A stretch of 64,000 bases of DNA from Candidatus Gastranaerophilales bacterium (GTDB taxonomy: Bacteria > Cyanobacteriota > Vampirovibrionia > Gastranaerophilales > JAILCC01): assembly GCA_028696075.1 (NCBI GenBank), contig JAQVHS010000001.1, forward strand, positions 1-64,000, written 5' to 3'. Positions 34,357-43,132 of the stretch are shown here, piece after piece (position 1 is the stretch's first letter; the number at the start of each line of letters is the position of its first letter). The notes under the pieces are model-generated. The model ran no database searches and was not told where the DNA came from. It was given only the letters and a program-made list of their open reading frames with translations. The position numbers were made by a program, and so were the translations under genes.

Positions 34357-36016
34357 TTACTTTAAACCTTTCAAAATTATCAAACCCATACTGCTCAAGC
34401 AAAAATTTCATTACTTCATTAGCATTAACCGTATTTTTAAGTTCAGGAAATATTTTGAACAGATTAGCACAGGCATCAAACATTTCTTTAGCCTTGAATT
34501 TTCGCACCTGAATAGCATTTCTGTCGCCATAAATATACTTATATTCACCGTTTCTAACATTTTGATTTATAGCAAGAGTTTGTTTACTATTATCAATCTG
34601 AACAAAAATATTTTCATCTTCAAAAACCAGATTAGCAATCAAATCGGCAGATTTTTCAACAATAGGAATAACCAAATCCTGATTAATACAATCAATAATC
34701 ATAGCCAATCTGGCATTTTGCCCTCCTGCGCTGAATTGAACTTCTGTAGCGCTGCGCTGGGTGGAATTTGGTAACCCTGCAAAGTTTTTGAAAATCCCCG
34801 TTGTAGTTTCTTCAATTGACTTTAAATAGGTCAAAAACTCCCAGCCTTGCAAAGCGCCTGTCATATTCAAAGGCATAGGAGTTTGAGGCATAAGCGCAGG
34901 TTCATATTCCACAATTTTACCCGGGTCAATTTTTTGTTCCGGAGAGCTAAAAGCCCCTTTCGGCGCCAAATAAGCAGGATTTGTAACAAATTCCAAAGCT
35001 CTCAGCTGGTTTACAAAAATCTGTTGAGCCTTTTCTTTCATAGGCAAAGCTGTTTTCAGATACAAGAACCCCCTTTTTGTATCAGGGTCTTCAACTATAT
35101 TCATCACAACAAAAGGATTAATCACAAAAGGATTATCCTCCAGCCTTATAATAAATTCCCTTGCGGCAAGAACCACAACCTGATTGCGCAAAACAGTGCC
35201 ATCTTGAAGAACAATATCCCCCCAATACTCCAAAAGCTCAATCTTATCATCAATAACACCCTTAGAAGTTTTCCTGTCTTTTTCATGTATAAGATGTTTA
35301 AGCATTGTCTTTGCAGCTTCATCAAGTAAATTAAAATCATTGATACAATCAAGCTGCTCAGGAGTAATAAAAGTCTGATAGATAAAATATTTTTTGTTTT
35401 CAGTATCAAACACCAGATTTTCAGGGTCAATAGCTTTAATATCAAGCCCTTCATAAACTTTTTTAGGCTGTACTTCAATAACTTTCTTTGTTTTCAAAGA
35501 AGTCTGAGCGTCAATACCCGCAACAGGCTTTTCCACTTCCCTGCGTACAAATTTTTCCTCGGTTCTCCAACCGACAAAAACAACGGCTTCAGATTTTCTT
35601 ATTAAAAAATCAATAGCTTTATCAAGTGTGGAAACAAGCCTGCTGCTCTCAAAATATCTCATTAAATTACGTTTTTGAATAAGAGCATTTTGTTCACTTT
35701 GCTGATTTAAACCTTTCACATCAAACAAAGATTCCAAGTTCGAATACAAATTTTCCCAAATATGAGATTTAAAAGTTTGATAAAGTTCAAACAAATCAGG
35801 CATTTGAAATTTATCATTATCTTTTAAAAAAACAGCATTTTCTAAAGACTTAATGTCCTCTTTTTGTTTAGCCCTCGCACTATCAAGCTCCTCAAACATA
35901 AAAGCTATCTTATCTCTCAAATAATCAAGCCTTAAATCAACTTCTTCCTTGTCTGTTTCAAGATTTTCCTGCGCCAAATTCTCAAGCGCCATGTCCTTTT
36001 TCTTACCTTTACTCAT
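34274..36016 (-). CDS. phage portal protein
   Basis: 580 residues. A charged, coiled N-terminus is followed by the portal fold: LDYLRDKIAFMFEELDSARA, FESSRLVSTLDKAIDFLIRK, YEGLDIKAIDPENLVFDTEN, LLEYWGDIVL, and a crown/stem part with KSIEETTTGIFKNFAGLPNS then TQRSATEVQFSAGG, typical of the large portals of P22/T7-like and related phages. It would form the 12-fold DNA channel. AGGAGGAAAG precedes the ATG. No capsid gene follows, which is unusual. Confidence 0.85.
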   Translation of the reverse strand: MSKGKKKDMALENLAQENLETDKEEVDLRLDYLRDKIAFMFEELDSARAKQKEDIKSLENAVFLKDNDKFQMPDLFELYQTFKSHIWENLYSNLESLFDVKGLNQQSEQNALIQKRNLMRYFESSRLVSTLDKAIDFLIRKSEAVVFVGWRTEEKFVRREVEKPVAGIDAQTSLKTKKVIEVQPKKVYEGLDIKAIDPENLVFDTENKKYFIYQTFITPEQLDCINDFNLLDEAAKTMLKHLIHEKDRKTSKGVIDDKIELLEYWGDIVLQDGTVLRNQVVVLAAREFIIRLEDNPFVINPFVVMNIVEDPDTKRGFLYLKTALPMKEKAQQIFVNQLRALEFVTNPAYLAPKGAFSSPEQKIDPGKIVEYEPALMPQTPMPLNMTGALQGWEFLTYLKSIEETTTGIFKNFAGLPNSTQRSATEVQFSAGGQNARLAMIIDCINQDLVIPIVEKSADLIANLVFEDENIFVQIDNSKQTLAINQNVRNGEYKYIYGDRNAIQVRKFKAKEMFDACANLFKIFPELKNTVNANEVMKFLLEQYGFDNFERFKVNELPKTADFSPNLPFRSGYENQRMGGF

Positions 36017-36097
36017 CTTTCCTCCTGTTTAATTAACACTAAGAATTGAGGCCGTCTATTTAAGCCGACCCCTGTTTTTTAATTAATAAATAACAAA

Positions 36098-36598
36098 TTA
36101 TTTTACAAAATCATAAATTTTACCGTTGAAAACCAACAGCCCGTTTTTTCCAAGCAAACGCGGAACAATAATTTTTTTATACCCGTTTTCTTTTTTATGC
36201 AGAGCAACAAGCCCCATCTGCGGGAAAAACCCACCATTATTAATATTGACCCATTTACCATCTTTAAGTTGCAAAATATATAAAGCACACCCCTGCGCAC
36301 CGCCGCCGCAATACACAGTGGAAGTATTATACCCCAACAACTCCGGAACAGAATCACCATTCAAATCAAACACCACAGCCTTTGTGTCTTGCAATGCGGC
36401 ATTAAAAATATTGCCTTCCCCGTCAATATACAAATGACCTTCCTGCTCCAGCAAATAATTATACAAAAGCAAATCTTCTTCGGTAATATCATCATGCTCA
36501 AAGTTAATGACGGTATCCTTATTAGAACTTTTTGCAACTATCAAAAAAACACCCAAAGCTATTATAACTATTATGATTAATAAATTTTTTAATTTCAT
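36098..36598 (-). CDS. membrane-anchored protein between terminase and portal
   Basis: 166 residues. One N-terminal membrane helix (LLIIIVIIALGVFLIVAKSS) and an outside domain with VVFDLNGDSVPELLGY, which resembles an FG-GAP/VCBS-type Ca-binding turn, and four Cys or Gly-rich stretches such as VYCGGGAQGCALYILQL. It has its own leader and an upstream terminator, so it is a separate unit inside the phage block, like a lysogenic conversion gene. Function unknown. Confidence 0.6.
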   Translation of the reverse strand: MKLKNLLIIIVIIALGVFLIVAKSSNKDTVINFEHDDITEEDLLLYNYLLEQEGHLYIDGEGNIFNAALQDTKAVVFDLNGDSVPELLGYNTSTVYCGGGAQGCALYILQLKDGKWVNINNGGFFPQMGLVALHKKENGYKKIIVPRLLGKNGLLVFNGKIYDFVK

Positions 36599-36625
36599 CC
36601 CATTATTTTAACATACTTAAATCTC

Positions 36626-36651
36626 AAAAAAAAACTCCCGGTTTAGGGGAG
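36626..36651 (-). terminator. terminator upstream of the membrane-anchored protein
   Basis: On the reverse strand CTCCCC-TAAACC-GGGAG is followed by nine T. It lies only 28 bp before the next start codon, so it may act as an attenuator. Confidence 0.7.
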
Positions 36652-36827
36652 CAAAATTAGGGAAAGGGAAGGTTTTAGGGAAGGTTTATAAAATTCTTTG
36701 ATTGTTCACTGCTTACATATATATAAAGTATATACTCAATACAGAATTGCAATTTTTCCTATTTTATTTACAAAACTTTACACACAACCTGAAAATCCTG
36801 CTCTGATAAGCCTTAATCAAATAAGAT

Positions 36828-36864
36828 TAAAAAAAATCAAGCCGTTTTAAAAAAACGGCTTGAT
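36828..36864 (-). terminator. terminator after the large terminase
   Basis: ATCAAGCCGTTTT and AAAACGGCTTGAT form a perfect 13-bp stem around a 3-nt loop; on the reverse strand it is followed by eight T. It ends the two-gene terminase transcript. Confidence 0.9.
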
Positions 36865-36904
36865 AACAAAGAGAAGAAGCAATGAAGAAATTAGCCTCAT
36901 GTTT

Positions 36905-38173
36905 TTATTTCAATTTAATACCAAAATAAAAATCCACCAGATAACTTGCCGCATCAAAAGAATGGGACAAAAATTTGAGTTCTTTATTCTGTTTAATTTG
37001 ATGAAAAGTCGGTACATCAATTTTACTGGAACCTTCTTTATATTTAAGATTTTCACAATTATATATAAGCCACTTGCACTTAGGCGAAATCAAAATTTCG
37101 CGTTTACCCTCAAGTGTTTTAATTTTTTCATTCCATGACGCAATCCTGTTTTTAACAGGCGGATTAAAGTGCTTCAGACGAAACTCCACATCCGTATAAC
37201 CCCAATCCCTAAGCCTGTTTTTAATCAAAACATAGTTAGTGTATTCACTTGTACAAGAACGGTTATCCCCCGATGCATCACCGTTAATAATAATTTGCGC
37301 CTTATGGTTAGGATATCTTCGATAAAATTCATCCACACAATCAACGGTTGTTGTATTTTCCACAACAATTTCATCAAAGAAAAACACTTTATCATCGGTT
37401 TTATGTGCAATAACCCAGCACATAGGGTCAACGTTAAAATCACAGGAAATATGCAAAACAGCATCATCTATATAGTTAATATCAACAATATTCTCACTGC
37501 TAAAATTTTTAACAACATTATTTTGCGCCGCATCTCTGGGTTTACCCAGCCAAATATGCTTATAATCCCCGGGTCTGTTAATTTTTGTCAGCTCCGCCAT
37601 TTTTTTCATAGGCTCGGGACAAAAAGGATTATCAAAATAATTCACATGCAAAATCAAAGCATCTTCTTTATATGATTTTTCAATCTCACTCAAAACAGGG
37701 TCTTTAGGAAATTCCGGGTTCATTGTGATAAATATTTGGCTGTCTTCTTGCCTGATGGTCGGGTCAAGTTTTTTAAAACTATTCAGCGTAAATTTTTGTG
37801 CCTCTTCAATCCATGCATCGGCAAACCCCTCGTATGATTTTATACCGTCAGCGGTCAAATCATTCATTCCCCTGAAAACTATCTCGCTTTTTGTAAGTTC
37901 GCTTCTAAAAAAATCGGAATAGATTTTAAATGGCAGGTTATGTTTTTCAATCAAAATTCTGTATAATTTGTAATTAGATTGTTCCAAATTAGCCTGAAAT
38001 TCTCTGACACAGAGCAAATCACGTTTTTTATAAAGCCTGTCTTCAAGCGTTTTTCTGGCAACAAAATGCGATTTCCCCGAAGCTCTACCGCCTTTAAGCA
38101 CTATATATCTACCCTTAAAATCAAAAACGGGAGCTAATTTTTCACCAAATTGCCAAGAAAAATCTATTCTCAC
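36905..38173 (-). CDS. phage terminase large subunit (PBSX type)
   Basis: 422 residues from a GTG overlapping the small-subunit stop (GTGA). Walker A is LKGGRASGKSHFVA and Walker B FADAWIEEAQKF. The C-terminal RNase H-like nuclease has ISCDFNVDPM, IINGDASGDNR and SFDAASYLVDFYFG, supplying the metal-binding acidic residues. It drives DNA into preformed heads and cuts concatemers. All catalytic motifs are intact, although no capsid gene is present in the block. Confidence 0.93.
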   Translation of the reverse strand: MRIDFSWQFGEKLAPVFDFKGRYIVLKGGRASGKSHFVARKTLEDRLYKKRDLLCVREFQANLEQSNYKLYRILIEKHNLPFKIYSDFFRSELTKSEIVFRGMNDLTADGIKSYEGFADAWIEEAQKFTLNSFKKLDPTIRQEDSQIFITMNPEFPKDPVLSEIEKSYKEDALILHVNYFDNPFCPEPMKKMAELTKINRPGDYKHIWLGKPRDAAQNNVVKNFSSENIVDINYIDDAVLHISCDFNVDPMCWVIAHKTDDKVFFFDEIVVENTTTVDCVDEFYRRYPNHKAQIIINGDASGDNRSCTSEYTNYVLIKNRLRDWGYTDVEFRLKHFNPPVKNRIASWNEKIKTLEGKREILISPKCKWLIYNCENLKYKEGSSKIDVPTFHQIKQNKELKFLSHSFDAASYLVDFYFGIKLK

Positions 38174-38532
38174 TTCACACTTTCCCTATTAATATATACC
38201 TCGTAACTCAAACTGGCACTCAATTCTTTTTTATCTTTTTTCAAGCCGGAAACATCAATAATAGCCTTAGCTGCCTGAATTTTGTTAGTATGAGCGGCAT
38301 CCTCGCTATTCAATATTTTTTCAAGCTCATCAAACGCACTTTGCGTTAATTTTTCAATTTTCTTTTCAATAGAATCAATAATTTTATCTTTAATTTTAAT
38401 TTTCTTTTCTTTCCATTTTTCATAACTTACTTTAGCGCTGATTTTTTTGGCTTCAACACCGTATTCAACAGCCAAATCTTTAGGAGCCGCCCCTTGCAGA
38501 TATTTAGTATAAATCTCATTCCAATTAATCAT
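38170..38532 (-). CDS. phage terminase small subunit
   Basis: 120 residues from the ATG at 38532, which has GGGGAG upstream; the longer frame to 38688 covers non-coding DNA. The N-terminal helix-turn-helix (WNEIYTKYLQGAAPKDLAVE, YGVEAKKISAKVSYEKWKEK) recognises the packaging site; the rest is helical (KIIDSIEKKIEKLTQSAFDE). It overlaps the large subunit start by four bases. First gene of the block. Confidence 0.88.
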   Translation of the reverse strand: MINWNEIYTKYLQGAAPKDLAVEYGVEAKKISAKVSYEKWKEKKIKIKDKIIDSIEKKIEKLTQSAFDELEKILNSEDAAHTNKIQAAKAIIDVSGLKKDKKELSASLSYEVYINRESVK

Positions 38533-38715
38533 CCCAAATCTCCCCATATTCAACCAAAACTTACCATGGCATAAAAAGAGGCTTGCTTTGCAAGCCTCAA
38601 GTTCCCTACTCCAACCCACAAATAAATTACAAACAGAACTCAAAACCTTGTCTATCCCATCATTACAACTCCCCGCTATCTTGCACAACCTGCCATATTA
38701 GTGTAATATAATCAT

Positions 38716-39267
38716 ATGAATTTTCTTTACAAACTAATTTTCATATTCTTATCCATCACCCTTATGGCAGGCGCTGTTTTCGCTGTTTCGTTTGATAACA
38801 TCACGTTAAAGACCTTCAGAGCACCTGAAAACAAAGTCGCTTACGAATATTTTGAATCTTATTCCAAACAGCTTTTTTATGCCTTTGAACCCAAAAAACT
38901 CGACCTCCCCGCAGGCTATGGAACCTACATATTATATATTATAAATCGTGATGGCACTTTGTCAGATATTCAGCCTGTTTGGGAATTCAAATCCATTTAT
39001 AAACCTTTTATTTACGGATCTGATTTTTTGAAAAAAAACCCGCCCAAACCCTTCCCTAAAGAAATAGAAGACCAAAATATCAAAGTAAATATCTTTTTAT
39101 ATAACAGTACTGAAAATATTATTAAACTGGATTATCAACATGGGGGGGACTACAGATCTTCCAAAGGAAATATATCTATCCATATCGGAAAAAATCCAAA
39201 AAGCAAAAATCCTGCAGCGCCCACGCCGGAAAAGAACTTTCCGCAGAGTAAACTATTATGGGACTAG
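38716..39267 (+). CDS. TonB-C-like periplasmic protein, tandem copy 1
   Basis: 183 residues. Signal peptide MNFLYKLIFIFLSITLMAGA. The core YIINRDGTLSDIQPVWEFKS and KPFPKEIEDQNIKVNIFLYN follows the RDGxLxxVxVxxSS...PFPP...VxIxF plan of TonB C-terminal-type domains, without an N-terminal anchor or proline-rich stalk. Its first 54 residues and the preceding 60 bp are nearly identical to the gene 777 bp downstream, whereas the C-terminal part has diverged. Probably binds another envelope protein; not a full TonB. Confidence 0.7.
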   Translation: MNFLYKLIFIFLSITLMAGAVFAVSFDNITLKTFRAPENKVAYEYFESYSKQLFYAFEPKKLDLPAGYGTYILYIINRDGTLSDIQPVWEFKSIYKPFIYGSDFLKKNPPKPFPKEIEDQNIKVNIFLYNSTENIIKLDYQHGGDYRSSKGNISIHIGKNPKSKNPAAPTPEKNFPQSKLLWD

Positions 39268-39287
39268 CCTTTCCAACTTTTCGTAAA

Positions 39288-39330
39288 TGCTATTAGATAG
39301 AGCGGGAAAACCCCGCCCTATCTAATAGCA
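39288..39330. terminator. long hairpin between the tandem copies
   Basis: TGCTATTAGATAGAGCGGG and CCCGCCCTATCTAATAGCA pair at 18 of 19 positions around a short A-rich loop. No T-run follows, so it may be a structural or REP-like element. A REP-like stretch (GTCTTTGCGAGCAAAAGCAA) and a second hairpin (ACCCTGAC-TTTAT-GTCAGGGT, near 39402-39422) lie just downstream. Confidence 0.6.
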
Positions 39331-39492
39331 ATATCCCCTCTGCTCTCCTGCCACTCCGTCTTTGCGAGCAAAAGCAAGGCAACAGTTTCACCCCTACTGT
39401 CACCCTGACTTTATGTCAGGGTCTATCCCGCGCCCATCGTTACAACTCCCCGCTATCTTGCACAACCTGCCATATTAGTGTAATATAATCAT

Positions 39493-40044
39493 ATGAATTT
39501 TCTTTACAAACTAATTTTCATATTCTTATCCATCACCCTTATGGCAGGCGCTGTTTTCGCTGTTTCGTTTGATAACATCACGTTAAAGACCTTCAGAGCA
39601 CCTGAAAACAAAGTCGCTTACGAGTATTTTGAATCTTATTCCAAACAGCTTTTTGACGCCTTTGAACCCAAAAAGCTCGGACTCCCTGTGGGTTCAGGAA
39701 CCGAAATATTATATGTCCTCAACAGAGATGCTTCTATATCAGATATCCAGCTTCTCTGGTCATTCAAGCCTACTGACAAAGACGTTATTTACGTTATTGA
39801 CATGCTAAAAAAAAACTCGCCCAAGCCTTTCCCAAAAGAAATAGAGGACCAAAATATTAGAGTAGATATATTTTTATACAAAAGCACTGAAAATGTTATT
39901 AAAATGGATTATCACGATGATGGAGATGTATTCTCATCAAGAGGTACTATATCTATGCATATAGGGAAGAACTCTAAAATCAAAAATCCCACGGCACCTA
40001 CCCCGCAAATGCACTTTCCTCATTTAAAAGACATGATGCCCTAG
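39493..40044 (+). CDS. TonB-C-like periplasmic protein, tandem copy 2
   Basis: 183 residues, same length and plan as the gene at 38,716: signal peptide, then YVLNRDASISDIQLLWSFKP and KPFPKEIEDQNIRVDIFLYK. The region 39433-39654 repeats 38656-38877 with two differences over 222 bp. Beyond that the copies differ widely, so the 5' half was recently homogenised or copied. Both keep open frames, suggesting both are used. Confidence 0.7.
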   Translation: MNFLYKLIFIFLSITLMAGAVFAVSFDNITLKTFRAPENKVAYEYFESYSKQLFDAFEPKKLGLPVGSGTEILYVLNRDASISDIQLLWSFKPTDKDVIYVIDMLKKNSPKPFPKEIEDQNIRVDIFLYKSTENVIKMDYHDDGDVFSSRGTISMHIGKNSKIKNPTAPTPQMHFPHLKDMMP

Positions 40045-40056
40045 GGGTAACTCTAT

Positions 40057-41805
40057 TTAATATTCAGCATCTCTTATATTTTTTAACCCCTCTTGCCTCC
40101 AAGTTTCTATAAGAATTTCTCTTTCAGCAGGTGTGAATATAGTATTTCTATAATGAACAGGCAAATACCTTCTCAAATAATCCTCAACCAAAATCGGATT
40201 TCTTAAATCATTGTAACCAAACAATAACCTATGAGCATCAGGTATCCCTAAAGGTGTATATCTTTTAACCCAATGCTGATTAGGCTCTACAACATAAGTA
40301 GTTCCGATATTAGGCTTTAACTTAGGTACTATATCATTAGGAGTGATATAATTAATAATAGTTCCTGTATAACTATCAGGGATTGATATTTTCCCAACGC
40401 CCAATGCACCGTATGTTATAACATTGAGGTTATTACGCAAACCTGCGTTTATAGCTTCTGTTCCGCCTTCAGAATGCCCTATAACAGTAATTTTTTTATC
40501 CGGATATGCCTTCTTAACATCATAACAATGTGCTATAGCCTGAGTTATTTGTTGGCTCCTACCCGTAAAAAACGCCTTCAAGTTCGCCCCGTGATCAGGA
40601 GCATTTAAAAAATCGGTTCCTACGTAGTCAATAACTATCTCATCACCTTTTTCATAAACAACCATCTTAAAATTACTTGCTTTATCATGTACGGCATCTC
40701 TGACCACCCAGCCATCAGGTGTAATCTGCCCGACAGCAAGTTGACCTTGCTTTGCATAACCACCGGCAAAATCCGCCAAACGCGCATATTCACGGTTCTT
40801 ATCATGAATGTCAAAAGAATTCTTCGGCACAGACTCATAATTGTAGTTCATAACCTGGTTTTGATGCGGCAGCTCGGTTGGAATTGCTTCTTGCTGCACA
40901 TTTTGAAAATCATTAACATTTTTAATGTTGCCAACAGGCTTATAATTCGGCGCATTAGCATTCATTTTAAACGGCACGGGATTATTTTTGCTCATTTTAG
41001 GAACATCAACCCCCGCTGTCTTTACAGATTTTTGAACAAAATCACGCAAATTCTCCTCATAATCGGAAAGCTCTCTTGAAACCATCTCATAATCCCTGTT
41101 ATTAACCCCGGTCTTTACTCCTCGCAAAACACCTTCATTCTTGCGATACAAATCCCGCTGCAGCATATATTTGTTGTACATTTTCTTGTACTCGTCCTGA
41201 TTTTTTGTTTGAACAAGCTTCTCCAGAGTTTTTTCCTTCTCAATACGAACTGCATCTTGCGCCGCATCCATATCAAAAGTTACTTTCTTTAATGCATTAT
41301 GAGTACGGGTAAAATCCACGTTTGATACATTACTTGCGTTCAACTCATCAAGTTTTTGTTTAACTTGATATGCCTTTGACAAAGCAGCTGTTGCAACGCC
41401 GAGAATATCACCCAAACCCTCGCCAAAAGCGTCGCCCAATGAACCTAATATCTCTCCCCAAGGAATCACATCCACAGAAATTTCTCCTTCTAATATGGAA
41501 GCGCCATTAAACGAACCTTGCGCATTTCTTCCTGACGGAGCAGGAGGATATTCTCTATCCCCGGGAAGAGCGTATACAGGGTCACCCGGAAAAATCGCCT
41601 TGATTAACTCTGCCAATTCAGGCGGAAATAATTTATCAATAACCTCATCGGGGTCAGTTTCCTCGGGCGCAAACCGAGATTCCGCCATTCCCCCTTCTTC
41701 GGGATAACTACCCTCGGACGAAGGTCCCCGCCCGCGCCAATGTTCCCTGACTTCTGTTCCATCCCTTTTTACGTAAGAATCCACATGTACTAACTTTTGA
41801 TTCAC
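40057..41805 (-). CDS. large protein with C-terminal lipase/alpha-beta hydrolase domain, possible effector
   Basis: 582 residues. It begins VHVDSYVKRDGTEVREHWRG, a short N-terminal marker of the kind seen on surface- or phage-associated proteins. Proline-rich and Gly-rich parts follow (to about 125), then a coiled middle (about 150-260). The C-terminal hydrolase has the nucleophile elbow KITVIGHSEGGTEAI (GxSxG), an acid in ITPNDIVPKL and a His in GIPDAHRLLFGY. Similar to class-3 lipase-like domains of bacterial toxins. No signal peptide. It is on the same strand as the prophage block but separated from it by the duplicated pair. An antibacterial or host-directed phospholipase role is inferred only. 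Confidence 0.6.
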   Translation of the reverse strand: MNQKLVHVDSYVKRDGTEVREHWRGRGPSSEGSYPEEGGMAESRFAPEETDPDEVIDKLFPPELAELIKAIFPGDPVYALPGDREYPPAPSGRNAQGSFNGASILEGEISVDVIPWGEILGSLGDAFGEGLGDILGVATAALSKAYQVKQKLDELNASNVSNVDFTRTHNALKKVTFDMDAAQDAVRIEKEKTLEKLVQTKNQDEYKKMYNKYMLQRDLYRKNEGVLRGVKTGVNNRDYEMVSRELSDYEENLRDFVQKSVKTAGVDVPKMSKNNPVPFKMNANAPNYKPVGNIKNVNDFQNVQQEAIPTELPHQNQVMNYNYESVPKNSFDIHDKNREYARLADFAGGYAKQGQLAVGQITPDGWVVRDAVHDKASNFKMVVYEKGDEIVIDYVGTDFLNAPDHGANLKAFFTGRSQQITQAIAHCYDVKKAYPDKKITVIGHSEGGTEAINAGLRNNLNVITYGALGVGKISIPDSYTGTIINYITPNDIVPKLKPNIGTTYVVEPNQHWVKRYTPLGIPDAHRLLFGYNDLRNPILVEDYLRRYLPVHYRNTIFTPAEREILIETWRQEGLKNIRDAEY

Positions 41806-41914
41806 GTCATACCTCGCTTTCTGTTTTATTTAACCTTTATAACCCTCTCACTTAATCTTGTACTTCATCTCCAAAAATTGATATAATAATCCGGTAAAGT
41901 ATTGAGAGACCAAA

Positions 41915-42880
41915 ATGAATATTAACCCTATAACACTGAACAACATCGAAAACATAAAAACCGCCTACGAAAAATTCTGCACCGAAGCTGTTAAAGACTA
42001 CGCCTTTGAAATAGAACCTTTAAACTTTGACCAATTCATATTGGCATTAGAGCAGCAACTTATAAAAGGATACTTTTATCAAGAAAACAACATCTCAGCA
42101 TTTTTAATTTATTCGGACTGTTTAAACGATGCCATCGAAATCAACCTTATCTATTGCGACGAAACCCCAAACAAAATAGACATCAAAAAAGCCCTTACCT
42201 CACAACTAATCAATGATTTAAAATCCATATGCCCGGGAAGAACTATCAGCTACCCCATGCTCGGAAAACAAGCCGATTTTATAGAAGACATCGTACATTT
42301 AGATTTCAGGTTAATAGGCGAATGCATATTTGAATTAGAGTTTTTCAACAGCATACAAAGGATGATTTTAGGAAAATCAAAAGCCTCTATTCCCCAAAGC
42401 CCATATAACGCGGATATGTGGCGTAAGGAATATTTTGACGCTGCCGCTAAAATAATTTACGAAAGATTTTCCAAGCTAAACGATGCCAAATTTGACCCCA
42501 GATTTCAAACCCTTGAAGGTTCAATAGCGGTACTAAAAAGCATAACAGAAGGCGACCTTGGCACCTTCATCCCCGAACTTACGACAGTTGTAAGGTATGA
42601 AAATACCCCGATAGGCTTTTGTTTTGTAAACCTCACAACGCCTGATATTGCAAACATCCCGATTTTTGTAATTGACAGAGCTCACAACCACAAAGGACTG
42701 GGATTGTTCATGTTGAAGCAATCCACGCTTTTAACTCTCAAGGCTGTACAAGACGGCGCCATTACCACAAAACTGATAAATGCGACATGTGATACTAACA
42801 ATTACCCCGCAATCCACAGCTACCGCAGAATAGGTTTCAAAGAAAAAACCAACTATGCGCATGCCTATAGAACAGTTTAA
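41915..42880 (+). CDS. protein with C-terminal GNAT acetyltransferase domain
   Basis: 321 residues. The last 130 form a GNAT fold: TTVVRYENTPIGFCFVNLTT, then PIFVIDRAHNHKGLGLFMLK (acetyl-CoA loop, R/Q-x-x-G-x-G as HNHKGLG) and NNYPAIHSYRRIGFKEK. The N-terminal half may be a second, degenerate GNAT-like domain (YFYQENNISAFLIYSDCL). Stands alone, cytosolic. Substrate unknown. Confidence 0.8.
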   Translation: MNINPITLNNIENIKTAYEKFCTEAVKDYAFEIEPLNFDQFILALEQQLIKGYFYQENNISAFLIYSDCLNDAIEINLIYCDETPNKIDIKKALTSQLINDLKSICPGRTISYPMLGKQADFIEDIVHLDFRLIGECIFELEFFNSIQRMILGKSKASIPQSPYNADMWRKEYFDAAAKIIYERFSKLNDAKFDPRFQTLEGSIAVLKSITEGDLGTFIPELTTVVRYENTPIGFCFVNLTTPDIANIPIFVIDRAHNHKGLGLFMLKQSTLLTLKAVQDGAITTKLINATCDTNNYPAIHSYRRIGFKEKTNYAHAYRTV

Positions 42881-42891
42881 ATTATTGAAGT

Positions 42892-43095
42892 TTAATTCTC
42901 ACAGGGAATCAAGTCCAGATTAGAATAGTTAACTACTGCATCGCCTTTAAATTCAATGTTTTGAGCTTCAACTAACTGGAAAACACGAACAATGCGTTCT
43001 ACTTCAATTAACACTTTTCTATCGCTGATATTAATATAATTCTTTTCAGGATCCGGAATGATTCCAAAAATAGCATTTAATTCTTTTTCGTTCAT
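42892..43095 (-). CDS. small hypothetical protein
   Basis: 67 residues, acidic; AGAGGAAAATT before the ATG is a good ribosome-binding site, so translation is likely. No signal peptide. A terminator reading in the same direction lies 38 bp upstream, so it is either read through from the small RNA region or has its own weak promoter. Family not recognised. Confidence 0.5.
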   Translation of the reverse strand: MNEKELNAIFGIIPDPEKNYINISDRKVLIEVERIVRVFQLVEAQNIEFKGDAVVNYSNLDLIPCEN

Positions 43096-43132
43096 AATTT
43101 TCCTCTTGGCTCAAAATATCTCTTATATTTAT

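Larger units (their letters stand above)
36599..36904 (-). other. gene-free gap between terminase and the membrane-anchored protein
   Basis: 306 bp with two terminators reading left (see separate entries) and a very A+T-rich segment at 36710-36740 (ACATATATATAAAGTATATAC) that could contain a promoter. No open frame of interest. A short transcript ending at 36626 is possible. Confidence 0.45.
25586..38532 (-). mobile_element. prophage-like block without capsid or integration genes
   Basis: Reverse-strand order of transcription: small terminase, large terminase, membrane-anchored protein, portal, small protein, collar, baseplate/fibre proteins, DUF4376-like, DUF1353, then (after a forward MATE-MFS pair) a 120-residue protein, head-tail adaptor, tail protein and GNAT. 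All frames are intact. I could not find a major capsid protein, scaffold or protease, integrase, repressor, replication or holin gene. Possible explanations are a decayed prophage, a satellite that borrows capsids, or a domesticated particle. Confidence 0.75.

Noticed and set aside
38716-40044. True TonB proteins
   Set aside because: They have a cleavable-looking signal peptide but no membrane-anchored proline-rich stalk, and no ExbB/ExbD neighbours.
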